A stretch of DNA of 64,000 nt from Rhizorhabdus sp049889055 (GCF_049889055.1 NZ_JBLTWO010000002.1:248001-312000), one strand, 5' to 3'; counted from the first letter of the stretch, positions 35,190-46,291 are shown. Notes: generated from the letters alone by a model not told the origin. Translations and numbers: made by a program.

Positions 35190-37218
35190 TATACCCTCCT
35201 GGTCCTACTTCACGAAGACGCTCTATCAGATTTCTGAGCGCCTTATCCTCGGGATTCTGTTCGGCCAGCGCCTCGAAATCTTCCAGCGCACTTTCATCCC
35301 CTGTATCGAATCTACGGAAGATGTCTGTGAACTGTTGCACAGCCGTTTCGGAATAATCGAGCACCGGCTCGAAAACTTCCATCGGCGTCGAGCGGCCGGA
35401 GACGGTGATCCGGCCCACCGGGCGGAAATTCTTCAGCGTCGAGCGTTCGATGACGGTATCGCTGACCAGCGTCTTGGTCTTCAGATATTTGTTGGCGCCT
35501 TCGAGGCGCGACGCGGTGTTCATCGAGTCGCCGAGCGCGGTGTACTGGATGCGCCCCTCGCCGCCGAAATTGCCAACGATCGCCTCGCCGAAATGAACCC
35601 CGACACGGGTGACGCCGATCGGCGGAACACCCTCGGGCGCCTCGCGCCGGAATTTCTCGCCGGCTTCGTACATGGCGACGGCGCAGCGCACCGCGCGCTC
35701 GCAATCGTCGGGTCGGCTGATCGGCGCACCCCAGAAGGCCACGATCGCGTCGCCGACGAACTTGTCGATCGTGCCGCCATGCTGAAGAACGGTTTCCGAA
35801 AGCACGTCGAGATATTTGTTGAGCAGGAAGGCGACCATTTCCGGCTCTATCTGGTGGCTAAGCTTGGTGAAGCCCTCCAGATCGCTGAACAGCGCATAGA
35901 TTTCACGCTTCTCGCCATGCAGCTGGAGCCGCTCGGGGTTCTTCATGATGTCCTTGGCGATATCGCCCGGAAGATATTTGCCGAGCGCCGACTGGGCGAA
36001 GTTGCGCTGCTCCGAACCGATGCCGCGCGCTGCCGTGCCGACGGCCGAGAAGGAGAAGATCCAGCCGAGCAGCCAGCCGAAGACGGGCAGCCCCTGCGTA
36101 TCGATGCCGTGGAACTGCCAGAAGAAGGGCAGGGCGACGACGGCACCGGCCTGGACGATCAGGAGCAAGGCGAGCTTCCAGAGCCGCAGATTGCCCATTG
36201 CCGTCAGTGCGCCGAGCAGCACCACGCCGATCGCGATCAGCCATAGGCCCCATTGCGGGATCGGCTTGAACATGAAACCGTCGAGCATCTGGCCGAGCAG
36301 CGTGGCGTGGATTTCGAGGCCGATCGTGGTCTCGCCGACGCGGCCCGTCTGCGGGTCTTTCATGCGCGAGGCGGGCGTGGTGAACTGGTCGACGTCGGGA
36401 ATGTTGCCGCCGATCAGGACGTAGCGGCCCTCGATCTGCGGGCGGAAGGCCTCGAGCAAGTCGGGGTTGGCGATCAATTCGACCGGTAACTTGTCGAACA
36501 CCGGGCGTTCGTAGTTGACCGGCAGCCGGTAGCGGATCGAGCCCTGATGGCTCCGGTATTCGGGATAGCCCTTGGTCAGCGAATTCGCCATCAGCGGCGG
36601 AAGGTCGGCCGGCTGGCCGGGCCAGCTGCGCATCACCCCGTCCTGGTCGGCCTCGAGCCGGATGCTCGTGAAATGGACGTTGCCGGGGGCCGTCTTCTTC
36701 TGGAAATCGCGAAGGAAGATCTCCTGGTCATAGGTCATGAACGCCGGATTGCTCTTGTTCGTCGCGAGCCCGAGATAGGTCGGCGTCTTCATCGTGCGGA
36801 AGCCGTCGATCAGGATCTGATCCTCGGGCGTCGGCTGGTCGATCAGAATATCGATGCCGATCGCCTTGGGCTTCATCTTGTCGAGCTGGACGAGGGCATT
36901 GGCGAGCATGGCCCGATCGAGCGGCGATCGCCGGCCCGTCAATCGGAGGGTCTCCTCGTTGAAGGTCACCATCACGATGCGCTGGTCGGTCTCGACATGC
37001 GGCGCGGCGAGCAAGGCGCGGACATCATACAGCGCGCGCTCGGCGTCGCGGGCCAGCATGATGTTCCAGCTGTAGCGCGCGAACATCAGGCCGAGCACGA
37101 GGAAGATGGCCGTGACGATCAGCCGCGTCGTCCCGATCTGCCGCAGCGTCTTGCGCGCCGTCGGCCAGAATGCCCCGACACGCGCGCCAAGCGACGCCTT
37201 CCGGCCTTGTTCAGCCAT
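35173..37218 (-). CDS. CHASE2-domain adenylate/guanylate cyclase
   Basis: 681-residue inner-membrane receptor making cyclic nucleotide. One N-terminal helix (about residues 31-50), a periplasmic CHASE2 domain (about 55-290, with VRALLAAPHVETDQRIVMVTF and RYVLIGGNIPDVDQF), three more helices (about 300-395) and a class III cyclase domain (about 430-625). Catalytic elements look intact: both metal Asp (FSDLEGFT, IDKFVGDAIVAFW), the substrate Lys in DKFVGD and Asp in ALGDSMNTASRLE, and Asn/Arg of the NTASR motif. ATP versus GTP cannot be decided safely. The downstream FecR-like gene overlaps its 3' end. Confidence 0.93.
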   Translation of the reverse strand: MAEQGRKASLGARVGAFWPTARKTLRQIGTTRLIVTAIFLVLGLMFARYSWNIMLARDAERALYDVRALLAAPHVETDQRIVMVTFNEETLRLTGRRSPLDRAMLANALVQLDKMKPKAIGIDILIDQPTPEDQILIDGFRTMKTPTYLGLATNKSNPAFMTYDQEIFLRDFQKKTAPGNVHFTSIRLEADQDGVMRSWPGQPADLPPLMANSLTKGYPEYRSHQGSIRYRLPVNYERPVFDKLPVELIANPDLLEAFRPQIEGRYVLIGGNIPDVDQFTTPASRMKDPQTGRVGETTIGLEIHATLLGQMLDGFMFKPIPQWGLWLIAIGVVLLGALTAMGNLRLWKLALLLIVQAGAVVALPFFWQFHGIDTQGLPVFGWLLGWIFSFSAVGTAARGIGSEQRNFAQSALGKYLPGDIAKDIMKNPERLQLHGEKREIYALFSDLEGFTKLSHQIEPEMVAFLLNKYLDVLSETVLQHGGTIDKFVGDAIVAFWGAPISRPDDCERAVRCAVAMYEAGEKFRREAPEGVPPIGVTRVGVHFGEAIVGNFGGEGRIQYTALGDSMNTASRLEGANKYLKTKTLVSDTVIERSTLKNFRPVGRITVSGRSTPMEVFEPVLDYSETAVQQFTDIFRRFDTGDESALEDFEALAEQNPEDKALRNLIERLREVGPGGYSALDK

Positions 37219-37345
37219 GCAATGACCCCCGTAATGTACCCCGCCGCGATATTAGCCCCTGCCGCGCCAATGGGAAGAGCGCAGTTGCACTTGCATTATT
37301 CAGAGGCCGGCGGCAGGGTTCGCCTTCTGTTCCAGGGATGTGTCC

Positions 37346-38662
37346 ATGTCGTCGACTGCCATTTTGATCGCCGTTCCTTTCTTCCTGTTGCTTGGCCTGG
37401 CCTTGGGCTGGGTGGTGCGCGGGCGGATGGCAGCCGGTCAGGCGGGGGATATGGCGACCCTGCGGCGTGAGCTCGATGCTTCGCGCGAAGCGCTGGCGCG
37501 GTCGGAGCGGGAGTGCGCCGCGCTCGCTGCCGACAAGGCAGCCAGGACCGAGGCGTTCGAGGCGCAGATCGCCCAGCTGAAAGAGGCTCGCGAACAGCTG
37601 TCTGCACAGTTCGCCGAGGTCGGCGGGCGCCTGCTCGATCAGGCGCAGCGGCAGTTCCTCGAGCGCGCCGATCAGCGTTTCCATCAGGCGGGCGAGAAGA
37701 GCGAGGCTCAGCTCAAGGCACTGCTCAACCCGGTCGAGACGACGCTGAAGCGCTATGAGGAAGGGCTGCAACGGGTCGAGAAGGAACGCGTCGACAGCTA
37801 TGCGGGCTTGCGTGAAGCGGTCGAGCAGGTGCGTGTCGGCCAGGGGCAAGTGCGCGACGAGGCGGCCAAGCTGGTCAATGCGCTCCGCGCCAGCCCCAAG
37901 GCGCGGGGCCGCTGGGGCGAGCAGTCGCTGCGCAACGTGCTCGAACAGTCGGGCCTGTCACCCTATGCCGATTTCGCGACCGAGGTTTCGGTCGATACCG
38001 AGGATGGCCGCTTGCGCCCCGACGTCGTCGTGCGGCTGCCGGGCGGGCGCAAGCTCATCATCGACGCCAAATGCTCGTTCAACGCCTATATGGACGCGGC
38101 CGAGCAGGTCGACGAGGTTGCGCGCACGGCGTCCCTCAAGGCCCATGCCGCGGCACTGCGAACCCATGCCAGCCAATTGGGCCAGAAAAGCTATTGGGAT
38201 CGCTTCGGCGAGGCCGCCGATTATGTCGTGATGTATATCCCCGGCGAGCATTTCCTGTCCGCCGCGATGGAGCAGGACCCGGAGCTGTGGGACTGGGCGC
38301 ACCAGCGCCGCGTCCTGATCGCCACGCCGATCAACCTCGTCGCGCTGGCGCGCACGATCGCCAGCGTCTGGCGGCAGGAGAAGATGGCGGAAGAAGCCCG
38401 CGCGATCGGCCGGCTCGGCAAGGAGATGCACGAGCGTCTGTATACGGCTGCCCAGCATCTGCGCCGCGTCGGCGGCGGGCTCAACAGCGCGGTCGAAAAT
38501 TACAACAAGTTCGTGGCCAGCTTCGAGGGACGGGTGCTCGTCACCGGGCGCAAGTTCCGCGACCTCAACATCGAGACCGGCGACAAGGATATCGAGGAAT
38601 TGCCGGCGGTCGAGACGCGCGCCAGCGAGGGATCGCTCGACCTGCTCGCCGGGCCGCAATGA
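37346..38662 (+). CDS. rmuC: DNA recombination protein RmuC
   Basis: 438 residues. One N-terminal membrane helix (TAILIAVPFFLLLGLALGWVV) is followed by a long coiled coil (about residues 35-170) and the RmuC nuclease-like domain with RGRWGEQSLRNVLEQSGLSPYADF, RPDVVVRLPGGRKLIIDAKCS and YVVMYIPGEHFL. In E. coli rmuC limits recombination at inverted repeats. AGGGA is 7 bp before the ATG; an overlapping GTG two codons upstream is less well placed. Convergent with the TorF-like gene. Confidence 0.93.
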   Translation: MSSTAILIAVPFFLLLGLALGWVVRGRMAAGQAGDMATLRRELDASREALARSERECAALAADKAARTEAFEAQIAQLKEAREQLSAQFAEVGGRLLDQAQRQFLERADQRFHQAGEKSEAQLKALLNPVETTLKRYEEGLQRVEKERVDSYAGLREAVEQVRVGQGQVRDEAAKLVNALRASPKARGRWGEQSLRNVLEQSGLSPYADFATEVSVDTEDGRLRPDVVVRLPGGRKLIIDAKCSFNAYMDAAEQVDEVARTASLKAHAAALRTHASQLGQKSYWDRFGEAADYVVMYIPGEHFLSAAMEQDPELWDWAHQRRVLIATPINLVALARTIASVWRQEKMAEEARAIGRLGKEMHERLYTAAQHLRRVGGGLNSAVENYNKFVASFEGRVLVTGRKFRDLNIETGDKDIEELPAVETRASEGSLDLLAGPQ

Positions 38663-38672
38663 TCCGGCGGGC

Positions 38673-39419
38673 TCAGCGCCCCAGATCGAAGCCCACCGAC
38701 GCCACAATCCGCGAGCCCATGTCGCGGCCCAGCGGGCCGGGCAGGGCGGAACGCGCGAAGCCGAAGCTGTCACTGTAGCCGATCGACAGGCGCAGCGGCC
38801 CGCGCACATGGTCCAGACGCAGCGACGCATCCCAATAGCGTCCGCGCGGTCGGAGGCGTTGTGAACGTAGAGGATCGTCGATGCTGCCGCTCGATCGGCC
38901 GAGCTGCGTGCGCATATTGAACGGCGTTCCCACGATGGAGAGCGTTGCTGCGCCTGCAATGTATAGATTGTCGCCGCCGATCGCGTCCTGGTTCGGCGCA
39001 TAGAGGATGAAGCCCTCCAGCTGGATCGGGCCGACGAGGGTAGAGGCTCCTCCGCCGACCTCGACATAATCGAGCCCGGAAGTGCCGGTGAAGCCGTGAT
39101 AGCTCAGCTGCGCGTCGAGATCGACCGCGCCGAAGCTTCGTCGATAGCCGAGATTTCCGTCGATCAGCCAGCCGGCGGCGCCATGGCGGGGACTGCGGCG
39201 GAGGCTGGTTCCGGCGGCGCTCAGGCTGAAGCCGTCATAAGGGCTGATCATCCCGCGCGCCGTGACGCTGGGATGACCATCGCTCCAGCTGAGGCCACGT
39301 CGCCGTTCGTCGGTCGACGCCGTTAGCGAGAGGGTCGGATCGAGTCCTGCAGCGGAGCAGCCGGCAGCGAGACTGCCGGCGAGCAGGCCGCTGAGGAACA
39401 GGACCCGACCCCGGCCCAT
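38673..39419 (-). CDS. TorF-like putative outer-membrane porin
   Basis: 248 residues with an N-terminal signal peptide (MGRGRVLFLSGLLAGSLAAGC). The first strands read GLDPTLSLTASTDERRRGLSWSDGHPSVTARGMIS, the pattern of the TorF family of putative porins in sphingomonads. Alternating beta strands continue to a Phe/Leu-containing final strand (SRIVASVGFDLGR). It begins 1 bp after the stop of the small exported protein gene, so they form an operon. Transport substrate unknown. Confidence 0.75.
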   Translation of the reverse strand: MGRGRVLFLSGLLAGSLAAGCSAAGLDPTLSLTASTDERRRGLSWSDGHPSVTARGMISPYDGFSLSAAGTSLRRSPRHGAAGWLIDGNLGYRRSFGAVDLDAQLSYHGFTGTSGLDYVEVGGGASTLVGPIQLEGFILYAPNQDAIGGDNLYIAGAATLSIVGTPFNMRTQLGRSSGSIDDPLRSQRLRPRGRYWDASLRLDHVRGPLRLSIGYSDSFGFARSALPGPLGRDMGSRIVASVGFDLGR

Positions 39420-39420
39420 A

Positions 39421-39867
39421 TCAGCTGGCGCCGACGCTGACGCGCGCAGCGGCTTCGAGCTCGGCCATGAGTGTGCTCTTGTCACGGTCGGCGACGGCCA
39501 TGACGTGCGAGCGGATCTCGGCGTCGCGTGCCGCCACTTCCTGCTCGATTGCCTTGCGGCTGGTCATGCAGCTGCCGGCCCGGCTGCCTTTGATCTTATA
39601 GTCGCTCGAGACGATCCGGGTCAGGCCCGCCCCGCCAGCGGGCGCCATCTGGCGCTCTACCGCGATCGTCGCGACCCAGGCGCAGCGGTCGGTGCCGCCC
39701 CGCGTCGGCGGCGATACGCCCATCGGCTTGGTCGCAAGATCGACCGAGGCCCGGTAGCTGACATTCATCGGGACGCCGCGATGCTCGATCGTGGTGGCGT
39801 GATGGTGCGCGGCGTCGGCGGCGGGAGGGGACAAGGCCATCATCCCCAGTGCAATGATCATGGACAT
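39421..39867 (-). CDS. exported hypothetical protein upstream of the porin
   Basis: 148 residues, unrecognised. A signal peptide (MSMIIALGMMALSPPAADA) is followed by HHHATTIEHRGVPMNVSYRASVDLATKPMGV and a stretch ERQMAPAGGAGLTRI. Two Cys (DRCAW, GSCMTSRK) could pair. AGGAG lies 7 bp before the ATG. Its stop is separated by one base from the TorF-like start, so it is probably part of that operon. Confidence 0.7.
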   Translation of the reverse strand: MSMIIALGMMALSPPAADAAHHHATTIEHRGVPMNVSYRASVDLATKPMGVSPPTRGGTDRCAWVATIAVERQMAPAGGAGLTRIVSSDYKIKGSRAGSCMTSRKAIEQEVAARDAEIRSHVMAVADRDKSTLMAELEAAARVSVGAS

Positions 39868-39976
39868 GGTTTTTCTCCTGCGTGCGTCGCTTTTTTCGCG
39901 ATCGCAGGCCTGAGCTATGAAGCAATTGTTTCTAGCCCTTTGCGCTGGCGCAACAATTAACCAGCGCGATCAGTCA

Positions 39977-41362
39977 TCACCGGGCAGGAACGGGTCCGTA
40001 ATCGGCCGGATCATTGGCGACCACCGAGAGCATCGCGGTCCACGCGGCCACATTCTGGCGCAGCTGGGCCGGATCGATCTTGTCGAGCGTATCGTCCGCC
40101 GTGTGGTGGAGATCGAAATAGCGGGTGCCGTCCTGCGCAAGTTCGATCACCGGAATGCCGAGCTTCTGAATTTCGGAAATGTCCGAGCCAGATGCGTCGC
40201 CATTCTTGCCCCCGGCCACGATGCCGAGCGGAGCGAGCGCCGCGCCGAGCCGCTTCATGGAAGGCAGCGCTTCCGGCGACACGGAGGTCTGGTAGCGCCA
40301 GACGCGATCCGCGCCGAAATCGGATTCGGCCAGTACATGGTGCTTTTCGCCCCGATGGGCCTCGCGATAGGCGGCTCCACCGAACAGGCCGATCTCTTCC
40401 GATCCGAACCAGACGAGACGAATGGTGCGCAAGGGCTGGCCCGCATCCATGATCCGCTTGGCTGCGGCGGTGGTTATGGCGACGCCCGAGGCATCGTCGA
40501 TCGCGCCGGTGCCCTCGTCCCAGCTGTCGAGATGCCCACCGATCAGCACCATGCCTGCGGCCGGATCGCGGCCGGGAATCTCGGCGATGACGTTGCCCGA
40601 CATGCGCTTGCCGGCGGCCCTGGCGGTGACGTCCAGAGAGATGGTCACCGGCTTCCCCCGCTTCAGGATGCGCTCTAGCTGGTCGGCGTCGGGATTGGCG
40701 AGCGCCAGTGCCGGGATCGGCATCGCCCCGTCGGCCCAGCTTTGCGATCCGGTGTGGGGCACGCGGTGATTGTCGGTACCGATCGACCGGATCAGGATCG
40801 CGGCCGCGCCCAGTCTGGAAGCGACCGAGGGTCCGCTCCGTCGGATCGCGCCGACCACGCCATAATGCGAGCCGTCCTGCGTCGCGGCCATGCGGTGCGT
40901 TACGAACACGATCTTGCCCTTGACCGAGGCCGGTGTGGCGGCGCGCAGCGCGTCGAGATTGTCGAAGGCAACCACTTCTGCGGTCAGGCCCTTGGCCGGA
41001 GTCGCCGCGCTGTTGCCGAGTGCGGTGAGCGTCAGTGGTTGGGGGAAGGGGGCTACGACCGCCGCCTTGGCCGTGCCGCGTTCCCACCAGGGTATCTCGA
41101 ATGTCTCGACCCGGACATTGGCAAAGCCGAGCGCCTTCAGCCGGGCCACCGCCCAATCGCGCGCTCGTGCTTCGGCATCGCTGCCCGCCTGCCTCGGACC
41201 GATCTCGGTGGTCAGCTGTTCGGTGATGTCCCAGGCGAGCGAATCGGACAGCGCCGCATCGCGCAGCGCAGCAGCGTCCTCGACCCCGGCGGACGCCTGG
41301 GCGAAGGCGGGAAGGGACGCAAGGATGGCGGAGAGCAGCGCGATGCCGTGGAGAATCTTCAT
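39977..41362 (-). CDS. secreted M28-family aminopeptidase
   Basis: 461 residues with signal peptide MKILHGIALLSAILASLPAFAQA. A PA domain (about residues 135-230) precedes the M28 metallopeptidase domain with zinc ligands in GGHLDSWDEGTGAIDDASG, WFGSEEIGLFG, ESDFGAD and LHHTADDT. It hydrolyses N-terminal residues from peptides in the periplasm or outside. The start at the signal peptide is preferred over longer forms to 41431. It is divergent from ettA. Confidence 0.9.
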   Translation of the reverse strand: MKILHGIALLSAILASLPAFAQASAGVEDAAALRDAALSDSLAWDITEQLTTEIGPRQAGSDAEARARDWAVARLKALGFANVRVETFEIPWWERGTAKAAVVAPFPQPLTLTALGNSAATPAKGLTAEVVAFDNLDALRAATPASVKGKIVFVTHRMAATQDGSHYGVVGAIRRSGPSVASRLGAAAILIRSIGTDNHRVPHTGSQSWADGAMPIPALALANPDADQLERILKRGKPVTISLDVTARAAGKRMSGNVIAEIPGRDPAAGMVLIGGHLDSWDEGTGAIDDASGVAITTAAAKRIMDAGQPLRTIRLVWFGSEEIGLFGGAAYREAHRGEKHHVLAESDFGADRVWRYQTSVSPEALPSMKRLGAALAPLGIVAGGKNGDASGSDISEIQKLGIPVIELAQDGTRYFDLHHTADDTLDKIDPAQLRQNVAAWTAMLSVVANDPADYGPVPAR

Positions 41363-41467
41363 GGGAGCCGAAGCTAGCGAGCCGGTCCGCATTTGCCAAT
41401 CGGGCCCGCGTCGGTTAGTGGCGACCGACATTTTCCAGCCTGATCAGCCCAACGAGGTTCGCGACCG

Positions 41468-43147
<1,680 letters not shown>

Positions 43148-43152
43148 ACAGA

Positions 43153-43184
43153 GAAAGGGCCGACCCGCCGGGGCCGGCCCTTTC
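43153..43184 (+). terminator. terminator after ettA
   Basis: Perfect 10-bp stem GAAAGGGCCG (43153-43162) / CGGCCCTTTC (43175-43184) with a 12-nt loop, 5 bp past the ettA stop and followed by TTCATC, a weak U run. It can also act for the convergent gene at 43205. Confidence 0.7.
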
Positions 43185-43204
43185 TTCATCCTGTCCTTGC
43201 CGGA

Positions 43205-43612
43205 TTACATGTAATTGCGCGGATCGGGCGTCGGCAGGTTGCACGCGCTCTGATGGCCCTTCTTGCACATCACGACCTGCGCCCGCCAATCGCGCATCGC
43301 CATGGCATAGGCATCCTGCTGGCGGGCAAAGCTGGCATCGGTAGCCATCACGTCGCGACGATATTGCCGCATCGCCTTGGCATAGGCTGCCTTGTCGGCT
43401 TCATAGTCCTGCTGGTTGATATCGGCCTGCGCCATCGCCACCGCATTGGCGGTCTTGGTCTCGACGATCGCCTGATTGACGCCGTTATTCAGTGCCCTGG
43501 TTTCCGGCATTTCTGCCGTCGCGGCAATCGCGGCGCTGGTCTGCTGAGCCTGACCGGCAGCGGGCACAAGCACGGCCATCGCCGCAGTGGCAAGCAGTAT
43601 ACGCATGGTCAT
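43205..43612 (-). CDS. exported hypothetical protein, helical
   Basis: 135 residues, unrecognised. A signal peptide (MTMRILLATAAMAVLVPAAGQAQ) is followed by a helical, Ala/Gln-rich body (VNQAIVETKTANAVAMAQADINQQDYEADKAAYAKAMRQYRRD) and two Cys near the end (MCKKGHQSACNLP). GAGGAG lies 7 bp before the chosen ATG; the frame runs open to 43633. Convergent with ettA. Confidence 0.75.
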   Translation of the reverse strand: MTMRILLATAAMAVLVPAAGQAQQTSAAIAATAEMPETRALNNGVNQAIVETKTANAVAMAQADINQQDYEADKAAYAKAMRQYRRDVMATDASFARQQDAYAMAMRDWRAQVVMCKKGHQSACNLPTPDPRNYM

Positions 43613-43684
43613 GGTAGATCTCCTCAACATCACTGGATGCTGAAGAGTTAAACCAATCGATGTCGTCGCTGTTCCTGCGGCCGA

Positions 43685-44317
43685 TCAGGCCGGAGCGAAC
43701 TCGCCGCTGCTCTCGTCGAGCAGATGGAGGATACCGTCCGCCACGGCGAAATAGGCGCCGTGGATCTTGAGCGTTCCCGCATTTTCGCGGGCGGGGATGA
43801 AGGGGAAGGTCCGTAGATTGGCGATCGACACCTTTACGGCTTCGAACTCCATGGCGCGCTGGGCGCCATCGCCGTCGCCATGTTCCGCCAGCACCCGCTC
43901 GCGCGCCTCATCGAGCAACGAGACCCAGTCGGAGATGAAACCGCCCTTGCCGGGCTCCGCATCGATGAAGCGGTGGCTCAGGGCGGCGGCGCAGCCGCCG
44001 CAGCTCTGGTGGCCGAGCACGACGATTTCGGGCACTTCGAGCTGCGTCACCGCGAACTCCAGCGCGGCCGACACGCCATGATGGCCCGGCGACGTTTCGA
44101 ATGGCGGGACCATGTTGGCGACATTGCGCACGACGAAGATTTCGCCGGGAGAGGTGTCGAAGATGATCGTGGGATCGACCCGGCTGTCCGAACAGGCGAT
44201 GACCATCAACTTGGGACTCTGGCCATCGGCAAGCTGGCTCCAGCGCTCGCGCTGCTGGGTCCAGCCATTGCTCTTGAAGCGGCGATAGCCTGCGATCAAT
44301 CCGGTAAAGTCGGTCAT
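43685..44317 (-). CDS. beta-class carbonic anhydrase
   Basis: Zn enzyme interconverting CO2 and bicarbonate. Zn-ligand Cys in ACSDSRVDP (with the catalytic Asp/Arg dyad) and His and Cys in LGHQSCGGC. 210 residues is typical of the plant/bacterial beta type. The start at 44317 (MTDFTGL) is favoured over 44353. No strong ribosome site is seen. It is divergent from lipA. Confidence 0.93.
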   Translation of the reverse strand: MTDFTGLIAGYRRFKSNGWTQQRERWSQLADGQSPKLMVIACSDSRVDPTIIFDTSPGEIFVVRNVANMVPPFETSPGHHGVSAALEFAVTQLEVPEIVVLGHQSCGGCAAALSHRFIDAEPGKGGFISDWVSLLDEARERVLAEHGDGDGAQRAMEFEAVKVSIANLRTFPFIPARENAGTLKIHGAYFAVADGILHLLDESSGEFAPA

Positions 44318-44383
44318 GGCCATTGGACTAGTCGCGGTGATGGGGGCTGGCAAGTGGTCGACTCATCGCCTATCTGAACGGCC

Positions 44384-45331
44384 ATGAGCGAACCTCTGCC
44401 CACGCCCGCCACCCCATCCGCCGTCGTCAAGCAGCGCAAGCCGGACTGGATCCGGGTGAAAGCGCCGATGGGGAAGGCCTTTGCCGACACCAAATCTCTC
44501 ATGCGCCGCCTCAACCTGGCGACGGTGTGCGAGGAAGCGGCTTGCCCGAACATCGGCGAGTGCTGGACGAAGAAACACGCGACGGTGATGATCCTGGGCG
44601 ACACCTGCACCCGGGCGTGCGCCTTCTGCAACGTGAAGACCGGCATGCCGCGCGCGGTCGACCCGCTCGAGCCGCAGCATGTCGCCGATGCCGCTGCCGA
44701 ACTGGGCCTCGAGCATATCGTCGTGACGTCGGTCGACCGCGACGATCTGCCCGATGGCGGCGCACGCCACTTCGTCAAGGTGATCGAGGCGCTGCGCCGC
44801 ACGACACCCGCCACGACTATCGAAATCCTGACCCCGGATTTCCGCAACAAGGCCGACGCGGCGATCGAAATGATCGTGGCCGCGCGGCCCGACGTTTATA
44901 ATCACAATCTGGAAACGGTCCCGAGGCTCTACCCGACGATCCGCCCCGGTGCGCGCTATTACGCCTCGCTGCGCCTGCTGGAGTCGGTCAAGCGGCTTGA
45001 CCCGACGATCTTCACCAAGTCGGGCATCATGGTCGGCCTCGGCGAGGAGCGGCTGGAGGTCCACCAGGTAATGGACGACATGCGCTCGGCCGACATCGAC
45101 TTTATCACGATGGGCCAATATCTGCAGCCGACGCCGAAGCATGCCAAGGTGGCGGAGTTCGTGACGCCAAAGACGTTCGAGGCCTATGCGGCGATCGCGC
45201 GCGCCAAGGGCTTTCTGCTGGTGGCGGCGACGCCGCTGACCCGCTCCAGCTACCACGCCGGTGAGGATTTCGCGAAGATGCGCGATGCCCGCAACGCGGA
45301 ACTGGCGCGCAAGGCGGTTCCGGCGGCCTGA
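44384..45331 (+). CDS. lipA: lipoyl synthase LipA
   Basis: Radical-SAM enzyme inserting two sulfurs into octanoyl groups to make lipoyl cofactors of the 2-oxo acid dehydrogenases. The auxiliary cluster motif is CEEAACPNIGEC (CX4CX5C) and the radical-SAM motif is CTRACAFC (CX3CX2C). DRDDLPDGGARHF and GLGE are conserved. 315 residues. The downstream RatA-like gene starts 1 bp after its stop. Confidence 0.96.
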   Translation: MSEPLPTPATPSAVVKQRKPDWIRVKAPMGKAFADTKSLMRRLNLATVCEEAACPNIGECWTKKHATVMILGDTCTRACAFCNVKTGMPRAVDPLEPQHVADAAAELGLEHIVVTSVDRDDLPDGGARHFVKVIEALRRTTPATTIEILTPDFRNKADAAIEMIVAARPDVYNHNLETVPRLYPTIRPGARYYASLRLLESVKRLDPTIFTKSGIMVGLGEERLEVHQVMDDMRSADIDFITMGQYLQPTPKHAKVAEFVTPKTFEAYAAIARAKGFLLVAATPLTRSSYHAGEDFAKMRDARNAELARKAVPAA

Positions 45332-45332
45332 T

Positions 45333-45818
45333 ATGCCGAGGCATCACGAGGTCCGGACGCTCCCTTACCGCCCGGAGCAGATATTCGATCTGGTGGCCGA
45401 CGTCGCATCCTATGGACAGTTTCTGCCCTGGGTGTCGGCGGTACGCGTGCGATCGGACAGCGAGACCGAGATGATCGCTGACCTGATGGTGGGCTTCAAG
45501 GCGTTGCGGGAGAAATTCACATCGAAGGTCACCAAGCAGCGCCCCGAGAGCATCCATGTCGACTATCTCGACGGACCGCTCAAATATCTGCGTAACGACT
45601 GGACCTTCGCGCCGGACGGGAAGGGCGGGACGCTGGTCGACTTCTCGATCGAGTTCGAGTTCAAGTCGCGTCTTTTCGAGATGGTCGCGGGGCAGGTGTT
45701 CGACCGGGCGCTGCGCATGATGATCGGCGCGTTCGAGGAGCGCGCCGCCAAGCTCTATGGGGTCCCTTCGAGCGACGCTCCCGGCATCAGCAGTTCCAGC
45801 GCGCACAGCGCCGCCTGA
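45333..45818 (+). CDS. RatA/COQ10-like START-domain protein
   Basis: 161 residues of the polyketide-cyclase/START (SRPBCC) family: HHEVRTLPYRPEQIFDLVADVASYGQFLPWVSAVRV, RESIHVDYLDGPLKYLRNDW, VDFSIEFEFKSRLF. The family covers the ribosome-associated toxin RatA and coenzyme-Q-binding COQ10; which role applies cannot be told from sequence. It is 1 bp after lipA, a pairing often seen in alphaproteobacteria. Its last 64 bp overlap the convergent pncC gene. Confidence 0.88.
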   Translation: MPRHHEVRTLPYRPEQIFDLVADVASYGQFLPWVSAVRVRSDSETEMIADLMVGFKALREKFTSKVTKQRPESIHVDYLDGPLKYLRNDWTFAPDGKGGTLVDFSIEFEFKSRLFEMVAGQVFDRALRMMIGAFEERAAKLYGVPSSDAPGISSSSAHSAA

Positions 45819-46291
45819 AGACGGACGCCGCCGCGTCCCAGATCACCGAAATGCCGCTTGTCGGCGGCGATGTCCTCCGGATCGGCACCCTTGATCGCGC
45901 GGCCGAACACAACCGTGCCGACCGGCTTCCTGTCGCTGCCGCCACCGGGACCCGCAACTCCGGTGATCGCTACGGCGATGTCGGCGTCGCTGCGCTCCTG
46001 CGCGCCGCGCGCCATCGCCCAGGCGACCGCGATCGAGACGGCGCCGAAGGTCTCGATCATCTCGAACGGGACGCCAAGCATCGCGACCTTCGCCTCGTTC
46101 GAGTAGGTGACAAAGCTTGAACCGAGAACGTCAGACGACCCCGCAATCTCCGTGATCGCTGCGGCGACGAGGCCCCCGGTGCAGCTCTCGGCAAGCGCGA
46201 TCCGGCGTCCGGCGGCACGGTTCGCATCCACCACGCGACGGGCGGCTTCGAGCAGTTCCGGCGGGAGAAGGCTGTCGATCTTGTCGGTCAT
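45755..46291 (-). CDS. pncC: CinA C-terminal-domain nicotinamide-nucleotide amidohydrolase
   Basis: 178 residues consisting only of the CinA C-terminal domain, deamidating NMN in NAD salvage. Motifs ALAESCTGGLVAAAITEIAGSSDVL and GVAGPGGGSDRKPVGTVVFG are clear. The N-terminal competence-type domain of full CinA is absent. The gene lies 13 bp after ispDF and probably shares its transcript. Its 3' end runs 64 bp into the convergent RatA-like gene, an unusually long tail-to-tail overlap. Confidence 0.92.
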   Translation of the reverse strand: MTDKIDSLLPPELLEAARRVVDANRAAGRRIALAESCTGGLVAAAITEIAGSSDVLGSSFVTYSNEAKVAMLGVPFEMIETFGAVSIAVAWAMARGAQERSDADIAVAITGVAGPGGGSDRKPVGTVVFGRAIKGADPEDIAADKRHFGDLGRGGVRLQAALCALELLMPGASLEGTP

